Source of the DNA: Synechococcus sp. ATX 2A4
GTDB taxonomy: Bacteria; Cyanobacteriota; Cyanobacteriia; PCC-6307; Cyanobiaceae
NCBI RefSeq assembly: GCF_024346375.1
Contig: NZ_JAGQCV010000001.1
Location: 62,001 to 126,000 of the forward strand
Length of the DNA stretch: 64,000 nucleotides
Direction: 5' to 3'
In this document: positions 10,295 to 19,431 of the stretch, one piece after another
Position numbering within the stretch: the first letter of the stretch is position 1
Layout: the number at the start of each line of letters is the position of its first letter
Translations under genes and position numbers: made by a program
Notes under the pieces: generated by a model
Databases searched by the model: none
What the model was told of the DNA's origin: nothing
What the model saw: the letters and a program-made list of their open reading frames with translations, nothing else

Positions 10295-11389
10295 ATGTCC
10301 GCTTCCTCCGCTGCGCCTCAAGCGGCTCCCCGTTCGCTGGTGATGCGCCGCCCCGACGACTGGCATGTGCACCTGCGCGACGGCCCCCTGCTCAACGCGG
10401 TGGTGGCTGCCACGGCGCGGGCGTTCGGGCGGGCGATCGTGATGCCCAACCTGAGCCCGCCGATCACCACGGCGGCGATGGCCGAGGCCTACCGCCAGCG
10501 GATCCTGGCCGCCTTGCCGCCCGGCAGCCGCTTTCAGCCGCTGATGACCGCCTATCTCACCGACACGATCGATCCGGCTGAACTGGAGCGGGGCCATCGG
10601 GCCGGCATCTTCACCGCCGTGAAGCTCTACCCGGCCAACGCCACCACCAATTCGGCCCACGGCGTGACCGACATCGCCAAGCTCACGCCGGTGTTCGACA
10701 CGCTCGAGCGCATCGGCATGCCGCTGCTGCTGCACGGTGAGGTCACCGACGCGGAGATCGACATCTTCGATCGCGAAGCGGTCTTCATTGAGCGGCATCT
10801 GCAGCCGTTGCTGGAACGCTATCCCCGCATGAAGGTGGTGCTCGAGCACATCACCACCAGCGAAGCGGTGGCTTTCGTGGAGAGCCAGGCGGGCGGCGAC
10901 TCCCCACGGGTTTGCGCCACGATCACCCCCCACCACCTGCAGCTCAACCGCAATGCGATGTTCAGCGGCGGCCTCTGGCCCGATTTCTACTGCCTGCCGG
11001 TGATCAAGCGGGAGCGCCACCGCCTGGCCCTGCGCCGAGCCGCCGTCTCCGGCAACCCCTGCTTCTTTCTTGGCACCGATTCCGCACCCCACCGCCGCTC
11101 CGCCAAGGAAGCCGCCTGCGGTTGCGCCGGGATCTTCAATGCACCCCATGCGCTGGAGAGTTACGCCCAGGTGTTCGAGCAGGAGGGGGCACTGCACCGG
11201 CTGGAAGCCTTCGCCTCGCTCTTCGGCCCTGGCTTTTACGGCTTGCCGCCCCATGAGCAGACGGTGGAACTGCGCCGTGAGCCGGTGCCCGTTCCACGGC
11301 GCCTGGAGCTGGCCGATGGCAACGGCGGTGTGGAGGTGCTGGTGCCGTTCCATGCCGGCCAGACCCTGCCCTGGCGACTGGTGGGCTGA
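10295..11389 (+). CDS. pyrC: Dihydroorotase, class II
   Basis: A 364-aa enzyme that interconverts N-carbamoyl-aspartate and dihydroorotate, the third step of pyrimidine synthesis in the cytoplasm. Visible zinc ligands and catalytic elements are HVHLRDG near the N-terminus, the carboxylated lysine in VKLYPANATTNS, histidines in LLLHGEVTD and VVLEHITT, and the catalytic aspartate in LGTDSAPH. Length is typical of E. coli-type PyrC. The ATG at 10295 directly follows an in-frame TTG. It is divergent from the ABC transporter; the later pathway enzymes PyrF and PyrE are encoded as a fusion 3 kb downstream. Confidence 0.96.
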   Translation: MSASSAAPQAAPRSLVMRRPDDWHVHLRDGPLLNAVVAATARAFGRAIVMPNLSPPITTAAMAEAYRQRILAALPPGSRFQPLMTAYLTDTIDPAELERGHRAGIFTAVKLYPANATTNSAHGVTDIAKLTPVFDTLERIGMPLLLHGEVTDAEIDIFDREAVFIERHLQPLLERYPRMKVVLEHITTSEAVAFVESQAGGDSPRVCATITPHHLQLNRNAMFSGGLWPDFYCLPVIKRERHRLALRRAAVSGNPCFFLGTDSAPHRRSAKEAACGCAGIFNAPHALESYAQVFEQEGALHRLEAFASLFGPGFYGLPPHEQTVELRREPVPVPRRLELADGNGGVEVLVPFHAGQTLPWRLVG

Positions 11390-11561
11390 GGGGTAGGGGG
11401 GCCAGTAACTGTGCCGCGAGCCAACGACACAGCAAGCTGCCGACAGCAGGGAAGCGCCGAACCCTTGCCAATCGTGCTGCCATTTCTCGGCCCTGGGTGT
11501 CTCAACCCTGCATTCATCGCCCCAGGTGGTTCCTCCCTGGTCTTTCAGACCTGGTGTTGCA

Positions 11562-11645
11562 TTGCAGCCCAGGTGTTGCAGCCCTGGCTGGCGTTGCAGC
11601 CCTGGGTTGCAGCCCTGGGTTGCATCGCTGGTGTTGCATCGCTGA
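11562..11645. repeat. Short tandem repeats, GTTGCAGCCCTGG type
   Basis: The 13-mer GTTGCAGCCCTGG occurs at 11575-11587, 11593-11605 and 11606-11618. It is followed by the related GTTGCATCGCTGG at 11619-11631 and GTTGCATCGCTGA at 11633-11645; a diverged copy lies around 11562-11573. The repeats lie in the 470-base non-coding gap between pyrC and the antiporter gene. I see no gene in this gap. Confidence 0.8.
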
Positions 11646-11780
11646 TCTTCGCGATTCAACCAATCCATCCGCAAAGACGGCTTACACTCTGCCCAGTCCT
11701 CACAGTGTTCCGGTGCCTCATTTCACTGCACCCAATCAGCTGCTGGCGAACAAACGGTTGGCCCCAATCCTGCCAGGTTT

Positions 11781-11798
11781 GCCTTTGTGATCAAAGGC
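11781..11798. promoter_or_regulatory. 7-bp inverted repeat upstream of the antiporter gene
   Basis: GCCTTTG (11781-11787) and CAAAGGC (11792-11798) form a perfect stem with the 4-base loop TGAT, about 63 bases before the antiporter ATG. It could be an operator or a leader hairpin; no regulator is identified. Confidence 0.35.
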
Positions 11799-11861
11799 TT
11801 CATTGAGTGTCGCCCAGACACATCATCATCTGATTCCATCCTCAGAGCTTGTTGGTGAACA

Positions 11862-14111
11862 ATGACAGAACTGATCATTATCTTTGCAGCAGCGGCCTTC
11901 GGCGGCTTGCTGGCTTCCTTGTTGAAGCAGCCGGTGATTCTTGGCTATTTACTTGCAGGTGTGATTGTTGGGCCTTTTGAACTGGGGCTGATTGGTAACT
12001 ATGAGGAAGTTGAAACAATCGCCGAACTCGGTGTTACGTTCCTTCTTTTCACTATCGGTGTTGAGTTTTCTTTTGCTGAACTCAACAAGGTAAAAAAGAT
12101 TGCCTTGGGTGGTGGTGGGTTACAACTGCTGATCACGATATCCCTCACCGCCTTGGTAGCGGTGGTGGCCGGCTGGGTAACCACTGTCCCGCAGGGCATC
12201 TTTCTCGGCGAGCTGGTGTCACTCTCATCAACCGCCGTGGTGATCAAGGCTCTGGCTGAGCAGGATGAAACCTCAACGTCCCACGGACAGGTGATGCTGG
12301 GCATCTTGATCGTTCAGGATCTTGCTCTTGGCTTGATGCTTGCGATCTTGCCGGCTCTGAACAGCCCGATTGAGCAATTAGGAATTGCGATCGGTATCGC
12401 CTTGCTGAAACTCGCCCTCTTCGCCCTTGGTGCTTTTGTGGTGGGGAAATGGCTCATTCCTCCTTACTTGCAGCTGTTGGCGAAAACCGAAAGCCACGAG
12501 CTTTTTTTGCTGGGGGTCGTGACACTTTGCCTTGGCATTGCACTGCTCACTGGAAGAATTGGACTTTCAACAGAAATGGGTGCATTTGTGGCGGGGCTGA
12601 TGATCTCAGAAGTTGAGTATTCAGACCAAACCCTGGATTACGTTGAGCCCATCAGGGACATCTGTGCAGCGGCATTCTTTGCTGCGATTGGCGTTTTGAT
12701 TGACCCTGTCTTCCTTTGGAATAATCTCCCGCTGATACTGGGCTTGGTCAGCTTCGTTTTAATCGGGAAGTCGTTGATCGTTGCACCCCTGGTCGTCTTG
12801 TTTCGCTATCCTCTCAAGACGGCCATCATCGCAGGGCTGGGTTTGGCGCAGATTGGTGAATTCTCGTTTGTACTGGCAGGTCAGGGTAGCAAATTTGGCC
12901 TGATCTCTGAAAACGTCTATTCATTGATCCTGGGAACTACTGCTGTTACATTGATCGTCACTCCTTTCGTGCTGAGGTGGCTGCCGGCACTCTTAGAGAA
13001 AGCAGAGTCGTTGCCCTGGTTTGCACAAGCCGATGGTCCATTGGAAAGCTCGGACGATGTGACGACTCTCCAGGATCACATTGTGGTCTGTGGGTATGGA
13101 AGAGTGGGCAGCAATATCGTGAAACTTTTGCTTGAACGCAACTACCCCGTCCTGGTGATTGAGCAGTCAGAGCAGTATGTTCAAAAGCTCAGGGATGCCA
13201 AGATTCCCTATATCTTTGGAAATGCAGCCAGCGCTCTCGTCCTCGATAAAGCTGGAGTGACCCAAGCCAGGGGCATGGCCATTGCCCTGCCTGATCCCAT
13301 GAGCATTCGGCTGTGCCTGAAGCGATCGTTGATGCTCAATCCTGAACTCGACCTGGTTGTGCGTGCCAGCACAGAGAAAGACATTGAACCTCTTTATCAA
13401 ATGGGGGCAAAAGAGGTTGTGCAGCCAGAGTTTGAGGCAAGCCTTGAGCTTTCCACCCATCTCTTTTCCGGTTTGGGCATTCCTTTGGCAGCGATTCAGC
13501 AAACCATCCAACAAATCCGCGACTCCCACTACTCCACCCTTCGTCCTCAGCAGACCAAGGAGCAGATCTTCCGCGAGATCAAGGAAGCAACCCGCACGAT
13601 GGCAACAAAGCTGTATTTCTTGCCTCCAGAGTCAGTTTTGCTTGGTAAAACCCTTGGCGAGTCTCATCTGCGCTCATTAACTGGCGTGATTGTGATGGCC
13701 ATCACCCGCGCCAACGGCGACAAAATCGATTATCCAGATGCCGAAACACGATTCGAGGTAGGCGATAGTTACCTGTTGGTTGGAGAAGCCAATGAGTTGG
13801 CGGCCTTCAAGCAGCTTGCTTCTGGGCCGATCTCACAACTGCCGATGGGATCCGACTCGTCCCTCTGGATCCCCATTTCCAAGGAAAGTCCAGTGGTAGG
13901 AATGACGCTTTCGCAACTGGAGTTGCGAGATCATCCCGGAACCGTCGTTCAGGCCATTCGCCGAAAAGGAGCCTATCTGCGTTTCCCAGATGAGAAGGCG
14001 GTGATTCAAGCCGGGGACAAGCTACTGGCGTTCGGCTCGGTGGCTGTTCTGTCGGATCTGGAACAAAAGATCGCACCGGCTTCAAAGATTCAGACGCTTG
14101 TCTCCGAATGA
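11862..14111 (+). CDS. CPA2-family K+/H+ antiporter with RCK domains (KefB/RosB type)
   Basis: A 749-aa protein in three parts. Residues 1-380 form a Na+/H+-exchanger-like membrane domain with about 12 helices, including LKQPVILGYLLAGVIVGP and GVTFLLFTIGVEFS. Residues about 405-520 are a TrkA-N/RCK nucleotide-binding domain with HIVVCGYGRVGSNIVKLL. Residues about 580-749 contain two TrkA-C domains, each ending in a GDxLL-type segment (GDSYLLVG, GDKLLAFG). Family members exchange K+ or Na+ for H+ across the plasma or thylakoid membrane, gated by the RCK domain. The gene is visibly less GC-rich than its neighbours, which may mean separate acquisition. Confidence 0.9.
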   Translation: MTELIIIFAAAAFGGLLASLLKQPVILGYLLAGVIVGPFELGLIGNYEEVETIAELGVTFLLFTIGVEFSFAELNKVKKIALGGGGLQLLITISLTALVAVVAGWVTTVPQGIFLGELVSLSSTAVVIKALAEQDETSTSHGQVMLGILIVQDLALGLMLAILPALNSPIEQLGIAIGIALLKLALFALGAFVVGKWLIPPYLQLLAKTESHELFLLGVVTLCLGIALLTGRIGLSTEMGAFVAGLMISEVEYSDQTLDYVEPIRDICAAAFFAAIGVLIDPVFLWNNLPLILGLVSFVLIGKSLIVAPLVVLFRYPLKTAIIAGLGLAQIGEFSFVLAGQGSKFGLISENVYSLILGTTAVTLIVTPFVLRWLPALLEKAESLPWFAQADGPLESSDDVTTLQDHIVVCGYGRVGSNIVKLLLERNYPVLVIEQSEQYVQKLRDAKIPYIFGNAASALVLDKAGVTQARGMAIALPDPMSIRLCLKRSLMLNPELDLVVRASTEKDIEPLYQMGAKEVVQPEFEASLELSTHLFSGLGIPLAAIQQTIQQIRDSHYSTLRPQQTKEQIFREIKEATRTMATKLYFLPPESVLLGKTLGESHLRSLTGVIVMAITRANGDKIDYPDAETRFEVGDSYLLVGEANELAAFKQLASGPISQLPMGSDSSLWIPISKESPVVGMTLSQLELRDHPGTVVQAIRRKGAYLRFPDEKAVIQAGDKLLAFGSVAVLSDLEQKIAPASKIQTLVSE

Positions 14112-14256
14112 TCGTCTTTCCCCTTGATCATTGATCACTGCAGCAGTGAGCTGCTCCCTCCTTGCGCCACGCCTTTGAGACGCTGACTGAAGGATTCCTA
14201 GCAACCGAAGCAAAACAGGATGCCCAACACCGCCATTGCACGCTGTGGTCTGGCCA

Positions 14257-15900
14257 TCAGGTTCCCTTTGCAGCCCCGCCATCCAGCAGAGCAGCCTGGG
14301 CACTGTTCAGCCGGCCGGCAGTCACCAGCACGCTGGTGATGCGCGGGATCGTCAGCACCGCATGGGTGCGGTAACCCGCTTTTGCCAGGCGTTGGCGGGC
14401 CTGGCCGCCATGGTCGATGAACACCACCACGTCATGAACCACAAGGCCGGAGGTCTCGAGCTTGGCGATGCCCTCCAGCACGCTGCCACCGGTGATCAGG
14501 ATGTCGTCGACCACCACCACGGTTTCGCCTTCGTTGAAGTCGCCCTCGATCAACCGCCGCGCCCCATGGGCCTTGACTTCCTTGCGGGGATAGATCAGCG
14601 GCAGATGCAGCTTCAGCGACAGGCCGGTGGCGGTGGGCAGTGATCCATAGGGAATGCCGGCGATCCGATCGAACCGCAACCCTTCGAGCTGGCCGGTGTA
14701 GGCATGCAGCACTCGGTGGAAGAGGTTGGGGTCGGAAATGATCTGACGCAGATCGATGTAGTAATTGAAAATGGCGCCGGAAGCCTGCACGTACTCACCG
14801 AACAGCAGGCAGCCCACGTCGAACAGTTCCACGATCAGCTCATCGAGCGGATCGACACTGCTGACACGACTGTTGGACCCCGCACCCTCACGCTCCGCAA
14901 GGCCGCTCACGGCTCCAGAGCCACCTGTGCGGCGTCCGGCGGCCGGGCCTTCACGCGCTGCTCCCTTACTTGCAGCCACGTCATCCTCACCACCTTCAAG
15001 GGCAGCTTCGGCACTGTCGCCGGAGGCAGCAGTGTCCGCTGCCCCCACCGGCGCCGGCAACCACAGCTCGCAGCGATCAGCCACGTTGCTGAGCCAGCTG
15101 TGCCGCATGGTTTCGATCTGGCTGCGCAGGGCGCTGGTGCCGGCCGCCATGCCCTTCTGCACCAGCAGGTGCTGGGGCAGGGGCAGCAGCAGACCATCAC
15201 CGGAGGCATTGAGGCCCGCCTGCAGCAAAGCTTCCAGCCGCTCCTCCTGCTCCCAGAGGCTGCGGAGGATCAAGAAGCGTTCCGGTGCCTCGCTGCGCAC
15301 CCGCGCCAGCACCGCCGGATCACTGGTGCCCACCTCCAGCAGCAGCTGCTCGGCGGTGGCCCACAGCTGGCTCTCACGCACCACCGTTGTGTAGAGCGGC
15401 CGCTCTTCATCGGGGTGGTGCTGAAACACCCGGGCGCCGGGATTGGAGCTGTGGCAGGTGATCACCACGGCCCGCTCCGGGTAGAGCAGAAACGGAGCGA
15501 CGATGTCCTGACCGGCCAGCGGTGAGAGGGTGAGGGCGTCAGCGCCCAGTTCCCGAAACACGTAGTGGGCCAGGGCCGAGGAGGTGTTCAGATCGCCGTG
15601 CTTGGCATCCAGGATCAGGGGCATGTCCCGCGGCACCAGCTCGCGCACCTCGTGCAGCAGCTCAATGCCGATCGGTCCCAACGCCTGGTAAAAGCCGAGG
15701 CTCGGCTTGTAGGCGCAGACGTGATCACCAGTGGCGTCGATCACCGCCTTGATCCAGCGCCGTGCCTGAGCCAGGAACGAGCCATTGGAGGGGTGATGGC
15801 GGGTCCAGGTCTGCAGCATCTCCGGGTTGGGATCCAAACCGGTGATCAGCAGCGACTGGCGGCTCGCCATCGCATCGGTGAGTTTGACGAAGAAGTTCAT
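14257..15900 (-). CDS. Fused orotidine-5'-phosphate decarboxylase / orotate phosphoribosyltransferase (PyrF-PyrE)
   Basis: A 547-aa bifunctional protein for the last two steps to UMP. The N-terminal half (about 1-290) is OMP decarboxylase, with LLITGLDPNPEM and the catalytic DAKHGDLNTSS. A low-complexity linker of roughly 70 residues rich in Ala, Gly, Ser and Glu follows. The C-terminal part (about 350-547) is orotate phosphoribosyltransferase, with YYIDLRQIISDP, IAGIPYGSLPTATGLSL and the PRPP motif VVVVDDILITGGS. The domain order is the reverse of animal UMP synthase. The ATG at 15900 (MNFFVKLTDAM) is chosen over an upstream in-frame start at 15957. Confidence 0.93.
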   Translation of the reverse strand: MNFFVKLTDAMASRQSLLITGLDPNPEMLQTWTRHHPSNGSFLAQARRWIKAVIDATGDHVCAYKPSLGFYQALGPIGIELLHEVRELVPRDMPLILDAKHGDLNTSSALAHYVFRELGADALTLSPLAGQDIVAPFLLYPERAVVITCHSSNPGARVFQHHPDEERPLYTTVVRESQLWATAEQLLLEVGTSDPAVLARVRSEAPERFLILRSLWEQEERLEALLQAGLNASGDGLLLPLPQHLLVQKGMAAGTSALRSQIETMRHSWLSNVADRCELWLPAPVGAADTAASGDSAEAALEGGEDDVAASKGAAREGPAAGRRTGGSGAVSGLAEREGAGSNSRVSSVDPLDELIVELFDVGCLLFGEYVQASGAIFNYYIDLRQIISDPNLFHRVLHAYTGQLEGLRFDRIAGIPYGSLPTATGLSLKLHLPLIYPRKEVKAHGARRLIEGDFNEGETVVVVDDILITGGSVLEGIAKLETSGLVVHDVVVFIDHGGQARQRLAKAGYRTHAVLTIPRITSVLVTAGRLNSAQAALLDGGAAKGT

Positions 15901-16008
15901 TGTTCTGCGGCCAGCATGGCAGCGTGCGCGGATCTGGCAGCCTTTCTGTAGCCGCAACGGCGGTCGGCCAGTGGGGCAGCCCGTCAGTCGGCCCCTTCGG
16001 TGAATCGA

Positions 16009-16746
16009 TCAGCCGGAGCGGTTCATGCGGCTGATCCAGTCGGCGGAGATCTCCTTCGGGCACACGGCGGAGCATTCCAGCTGGTTGCTGCAGCTGCCGA
16101 AGCCCTCGGCCACCATGGCGCCCTGCAGGGCGGCGGAGCGCCGCTGCCGCTCCGGTTGCCCCTGGGGCAGCAAGGAGAGATGGCCCAGCTTGGCGGCCAC
16201 GAACAGGCTGGCGGAGGCGTTGGGGCAGGCGGCCACGCAGGCGCCGCAGCCGATGCAGCTGGCGGCGGCGAAGGCCTGCTCCGCCTGCTCCCGGCCCACC
16301 AGCAGAGCATTGGCCGCCGGTGCGCTGCCCGTGTTCACCGACACGTAGCCGCCCGCCGCCAGCAGCCGGTCGAAGGCGGAGCGATCAACGCTGAGGTCTT
16401 GTTGCAGCGGGAAGGCCCGGGCGCGCCAGGGTTCAAGCGTGAGCGTGTCGCCATCGCGGAAGTGGCGCAGGTAGAGCTGGCAGACGCTGGTGGCGCGCTG
16501 GGGGCCATGGGCCTGGCCGTTCACCATGAAGCCGCAGGCCCCGCAGATGCCCTCGCGGCAATCATGGTCGAAGCACACCGGCCGCTCACCAGCCATCAGC
16601 AAGGTTTCGTTGAGGCAATCGAGCGCTTCCAGCAGCGAGAGATCGGGGCTGAGCGGCTCCAGCGCATAGCTCACGAAGGCACCAGCCTGCTGCGGGCCCT
16701 CCTGGCGCCAGATGCGCAACGTGAGCCGGATGGTCGTGTTGCTCAT
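16009..16746 (-). CDS. sdhB: Succinate dehydrogenase/fumarate reductase iron-sulfur subunit
   Basis: A 245-aa electron-transfer subunit. The N-terminal [2Fe-2S] domain has [15 protein letters not shown] plus an upstream Cys in RPVCFDHDC. The C-terminal domain carries [15 protein letters not shown] and later Cys residues ([14 protein letters not shown]) for the [4Fe-4S] and [3Fe-4S] clusters. It passes electrons from SdhA to the membrane quinone site. Its start overlaps the end of sdhA by 4 bases, so translation is probably coupled. Confidence 0.94.
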   Translation of the reverse strand: MSNTTIRLTLRIWRQEGPQQAGAFVSYALEPLSPDLSLLEALDCLNETLLMAGERPVCFDHDCREGICGACGFMVNGQAHGPQRATSVCQLYLRHFRDGDTLTLEPWRARAFPLQQDLSVDRSAFDRLLAAGGYVSVNTGSAPAANALLVGREQAEQAFAAASCIGCGACVAACPNASASLFVAAKLGHLSLLPQGQPERQRRSAALQGAMVAEGFGSCSNQLECSAVCPKEISADWISRMNRSG

Positions 16747-18668
16747 CGGTAGTTGCGACGGCTGGGCGTGGCGTGGCGGTAGTGGAGCGGTTCGCAGTGG
16801 CGCAGGGGCTCCTGGCCGTCACCGTTCCATTGCCAGGCCGCGATGTGGCAGAACTTGGCGTCGTCGCGCAGCGCCTCGCCATCGGCGCTCTGGTGCTCCT
16901 CGCGGAAGTGGGCGCCGCAGGATTCCTCCCGCGCCAGCGCATCGCGGAGCATCAAGGCCGCCAGTTGCAGGAAATCCTCCAGCCGCAGGGCTTTCTCCAG
17001 CTCGGGGTTGCGCCCCGCGCGCGGCTCCGGCAGGCGCAGCTCCTCGGCGAAGGCCTGCTCCAGCGCCTGCACCTGGGCCAATGCGGCACGCAAGCCCTGG
17101 GCGTGGCGGCTGATGCCGCAGGCTCCGATCATGATCTCGCCCAGCTCTCGGTGCAGGCTGTCGCAGCTGCGCCCGCCGCTGCTGCCGAGGCCGCTGCTGC
17201 CGAGGCCGTCGATGCGGGCCTGCACCGATGCGGTGGCGGCGCGGCAGGCCGGGTGATCGGGGTTCACTTCGGTGTGCAGATGGCCCGCCAGCCAGCCGCC
17301 CACCGTGGCCGGGGCGATGAACAGGCCATCGGCAAGGCCCTGCATCAGGGCGCTGGCGCCCAGCCGGTTGGCGCCGTGTTCGGAGTAGTTGGCTTCACCC
17401 AGAACGAACAGTCCGGGGATGGTGCTCATCAGGTTGTAGTCGACCCAGAGCCCCCCCATCGTGTAGTGCGGCGCCGGGTAGATGCGCATCGGTTCGGCAT
17501 AGGGATCGCTGCCGGTGATGCGTTCATACATGGCGAAGAGATTGCCGTAGCGGCTTTCGATCGCGGCGCGGCCCTCACGGTGGATCGTGTCACTGAAATC
17601 GAGATAGACCGAGCGACCGCCGGGCCCCACGCCGTGGCCTTCCAGGCAGCGCTCCCTGGCCCGGCGCGACGCCACATCGCGGGGCACCATGTTGCCGTAA
17701 GTGGGGTATTGGCGCTCCAGGAAGTAATCCCGCTCGGCTTCGGGGATGGCGTCCGGCGCTCGCGCATCGCCTGCCTGGGCCGGCAACCACACGCGGCCGT
17801 CGTTGCGCAGGCTTTCGCTCATCAGCGTGAGCTTGCTCTGGCCTGGATCGCCGCTGGGGATGCAGGTGGGATGGATCTGGGTGAAGCAGGGGTTGGCGAA
17901 GGCGGCACCGCGCCGGTGCGCGCGCCAGATGGCGCTGGCATTCGACTTCACCGCGTTGGTGGAGCGGTGGAACACGTTGCTGTAACCGCCGCTGGCCAGC
18001 AGCACCGCATGGGCGGTGTGGGCCTCGAGGCAGCCGCTGGCCTGCACCCGGCACACCACCCCGCGCGCCACCCCCTCCACCGTGATCAGATCCAGCACGT
18101 CCCGTTGGGTGAGCAGCTCCACCCGGCCGGCGTCCACCTGGCGCAGCAGGGCCTGCACGGCGCCGTAGAGCAGTTGCTGGCCGGTCTGGCCACGGGCGTA
18201 GAAGGTGCGGCTCACCAGGGCGCCGCCGAAGCTGCGGTTGGCCAGGGTGCCGCCGTACTCCCGCGCGAAGGGCACCCCCTGGGCCACGCACTGGTCGATG
18301 ATCGCCCCGCTGATTTCCGCCAGGCGGTGGCAGCCGGCCTCCCGGGCCCGGAAGTCGCCCCCCTTCACGGTGTCCAGGAACAACCGCTCGACGCTGTCGC
18401 CGTCGTTCTGGTAGTTGCGGGCGGCATTGATGCCCCCCTGCGCCGCCACCGAATGGGCCCGCCTCGGGCTGTCGTGGTATGTCAGCAGGGTCACACGGAA
18501 GCCCTGCTCCGCCAGCGTGGCGGCGGCGGAGGCCCCCGCCAGTCCGCTGCCCACCACCAGCACCTTGAAGCGCCGTTTGTTGATCGGGCTGATCAGCGGC
18601 AGCTCCCGGCGCCGCTGCGTCCAGGCGCCTTGAATCGCCCCGCCGGGCAGCTGGGGATCGAGCTTCAT
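16743..18668 (-). CDS. sdhA: Succinate dehydrogenase/fumarate reductase flavoprotein subunit
   Basis: A 641-aa FAD protein that oxidises succinate to fumarate. The N-terminal Rossmann motif is [20 protein letters not shown]. The [20 protein letters not shown] segment is the FAD-linkage and active-site region, and [17 protein letters not shown] and [14 protein letters not shown] are further family motifs. The QNDGDS and [16 protein letters not shown] features match the type-B (Bacteroidetes/Wolinella/Bacillus-like) group more than E. coli-type SdhA. It lies between sdhC and sdhB with 4-base overlaps on each side. Confidence 0.95.
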   Translation of the reverse strand: MKLDPQLPGGAIQGAWTQRRRELPLISPINKRRFKVLVVGSGLAGASAAATLAEQGFRVTLLTYHDSPRRAHSVAAQGGINAARNYQNDGDSVERLFLDTVKGGDFRAREAGCHRLAEISGAIIDQCVAQGVPFAREYGGTLANRSFGGALVSRTFYARGQTGQQLLYGAVQALLRQVDAGRVELLTQRDVLDLITVEGVARGVVCRVQASGCLEAHTAHAVLLASGGYSNVFHRSTNAVKSNASAIWRAHRRGAAFANPCFTQIHPTCIPSGDPGQSKLTLMSESLRNDGRVWLPAQAGDARAPDAIPEAERDYFLERQYPTYGNMVPRDVASRRARERCLEGHGVGPGGRSVYLDFSDTIHREGRAAIESRYGNLFAMYERITGSDPYAEPMRIYPAPHYTMGGLWVDYNLMSTIPGLFVLGEANYSEHGANRLGASALMQGLADGLFIAPATVGGWLAGHLHTEVNPDHPACRAATASVQARIDGLGSSGLGSSGGRSCDSLHRELGEIMIGACGISRHAQGLRAALAQVQALEQAFAEELRLPEPRAGRNPELEKALRLEDFLQLAALMLRDALAREESCGAHFREEHQSADGEALRDDAKFCHIAAWQWNGDGQEPLRHCEPLHYRHATPSRRNYR

Positions 18669-19426
18669 GGCAGCAGACCCACCAGGCCCACCAAGCTCCC
18701 CAGGCCTTGAGCAGCTCCCGCCACCAGGCCACCTGCCGCACCGGCGGCCAGGCCCGCCACCAGCGCGAAGCCTCCGCCCACCAGCAGTGCCAGCAGCCAG
18801 CCGCCCCTGCGCAGGCGTTCAGCGTTGGCGGCTTCCAGCAGGCCCAGGCTGCGGTGGGCGCTCTCGCTGCCGTGCAGCAGATGCAGGGCCAGGGCCACGG
18901 CCGCCGCCAGGTAAAGCGCGAGAGCCCAGGGAGAGCTGAGCGCCTGGGCCACCGCCTGCGCCTCCAGCCCGGCCGGCGGCCGCTGCCAGCGCAACTGGCG
19001 CAGATGCACCAGCAGAAACAGCAGCAGAACACTGCCGCTGAGCGGCGCGGTGCGGGAGGCAAAGGCGGCGAGGCGGTCGGGGCGACGGCTGCGCAGCTGG
19101 GTGTAGCCGGCCTCACCACGCGCACGGGCAGATTGGAGCAGCCGCTGCAGGCTCAGTGCCACGTGGGTGAGGGCCGCAAGAGCCAGCCCCAGTTCCGCCC
19201 CGGGGAACCAGGGGCTGGCATGCAGCCAGGCCGCCAGCGCTTCAAAACCGGCCGGATCGAGCACCAGCTGGGCCACGCCGGCCAGGTGGGCCAGCAGAAA
19301 CAGCACCAACGCCAGGCCACTGGCAGCGATCAACCGGCCGGATAGCCATGGGGACATGGGCGAGGCGGCCGGGGCAGCGCGTCGGCCTTGATTCTGGGCC
19401 AGCATTGGGGCTGTTGCTCTGGTCAT
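18665..19426 (-). CDS. sdhC: Succinate dehydrogenase cytochrome b subunit, type B (five-helix)
   Basis: A 253-aa membrane protein with about five hydrophobic helices, as in diheme cytochrome b558 subunits. Candidate heme-ligand histidines sit in LAHLAGVAQ (helix 1), [13 protein letters not shown] (helix 2), LVHLRQLRW (helix 3) and [15 protein letters not shown] (helix 4). It anchors SdhAB and reduces quinone. No sdhD is needed in this type. It is first in the sdhC-sdhA-sdhB operon and its start is only 5 bases from the divergent sugar-dehydrogenase start, so the two promoters must overlap coding sequence. Confidence 0.88.
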   Translation of the reverse strand: MTRATAPMLAQNQGRRAAPAASPMSPWLSGRLIAASGLALVLFLLAHLAGVAQLVLDPAGFEALAAWLHASPWFPGAELGLALAALTHVALSLQRLLQSARARGEAGYTQLRSRRPDRLAAFASRTAPLSGSVLLLFLLVHLRQLRWQRPPAGLEAQAVAQALSSPWALALYLAAAVALALHLLHGSESAHRSLGLLEAANAERLRRGGWLLALLVGGGFALVAGLAAGAAGGLVAGAAQGLGSLVGLVGLLP

Positions 19427-19431
19427 GGCCC

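Noticed and set aside
11390-11861. Possible tRNA or riboswitch in the long gap before the antiporter gene
   Set aside because: No TTC-loop consensus, cloverleaf or known riboswitch core was seen; only tandem repeats and one short hairpin.
16773-18710. A 645-codon plus-strand frame
   Set aside because: Fully antisense to sdhA, which has complete family motifs; a shadow frame.
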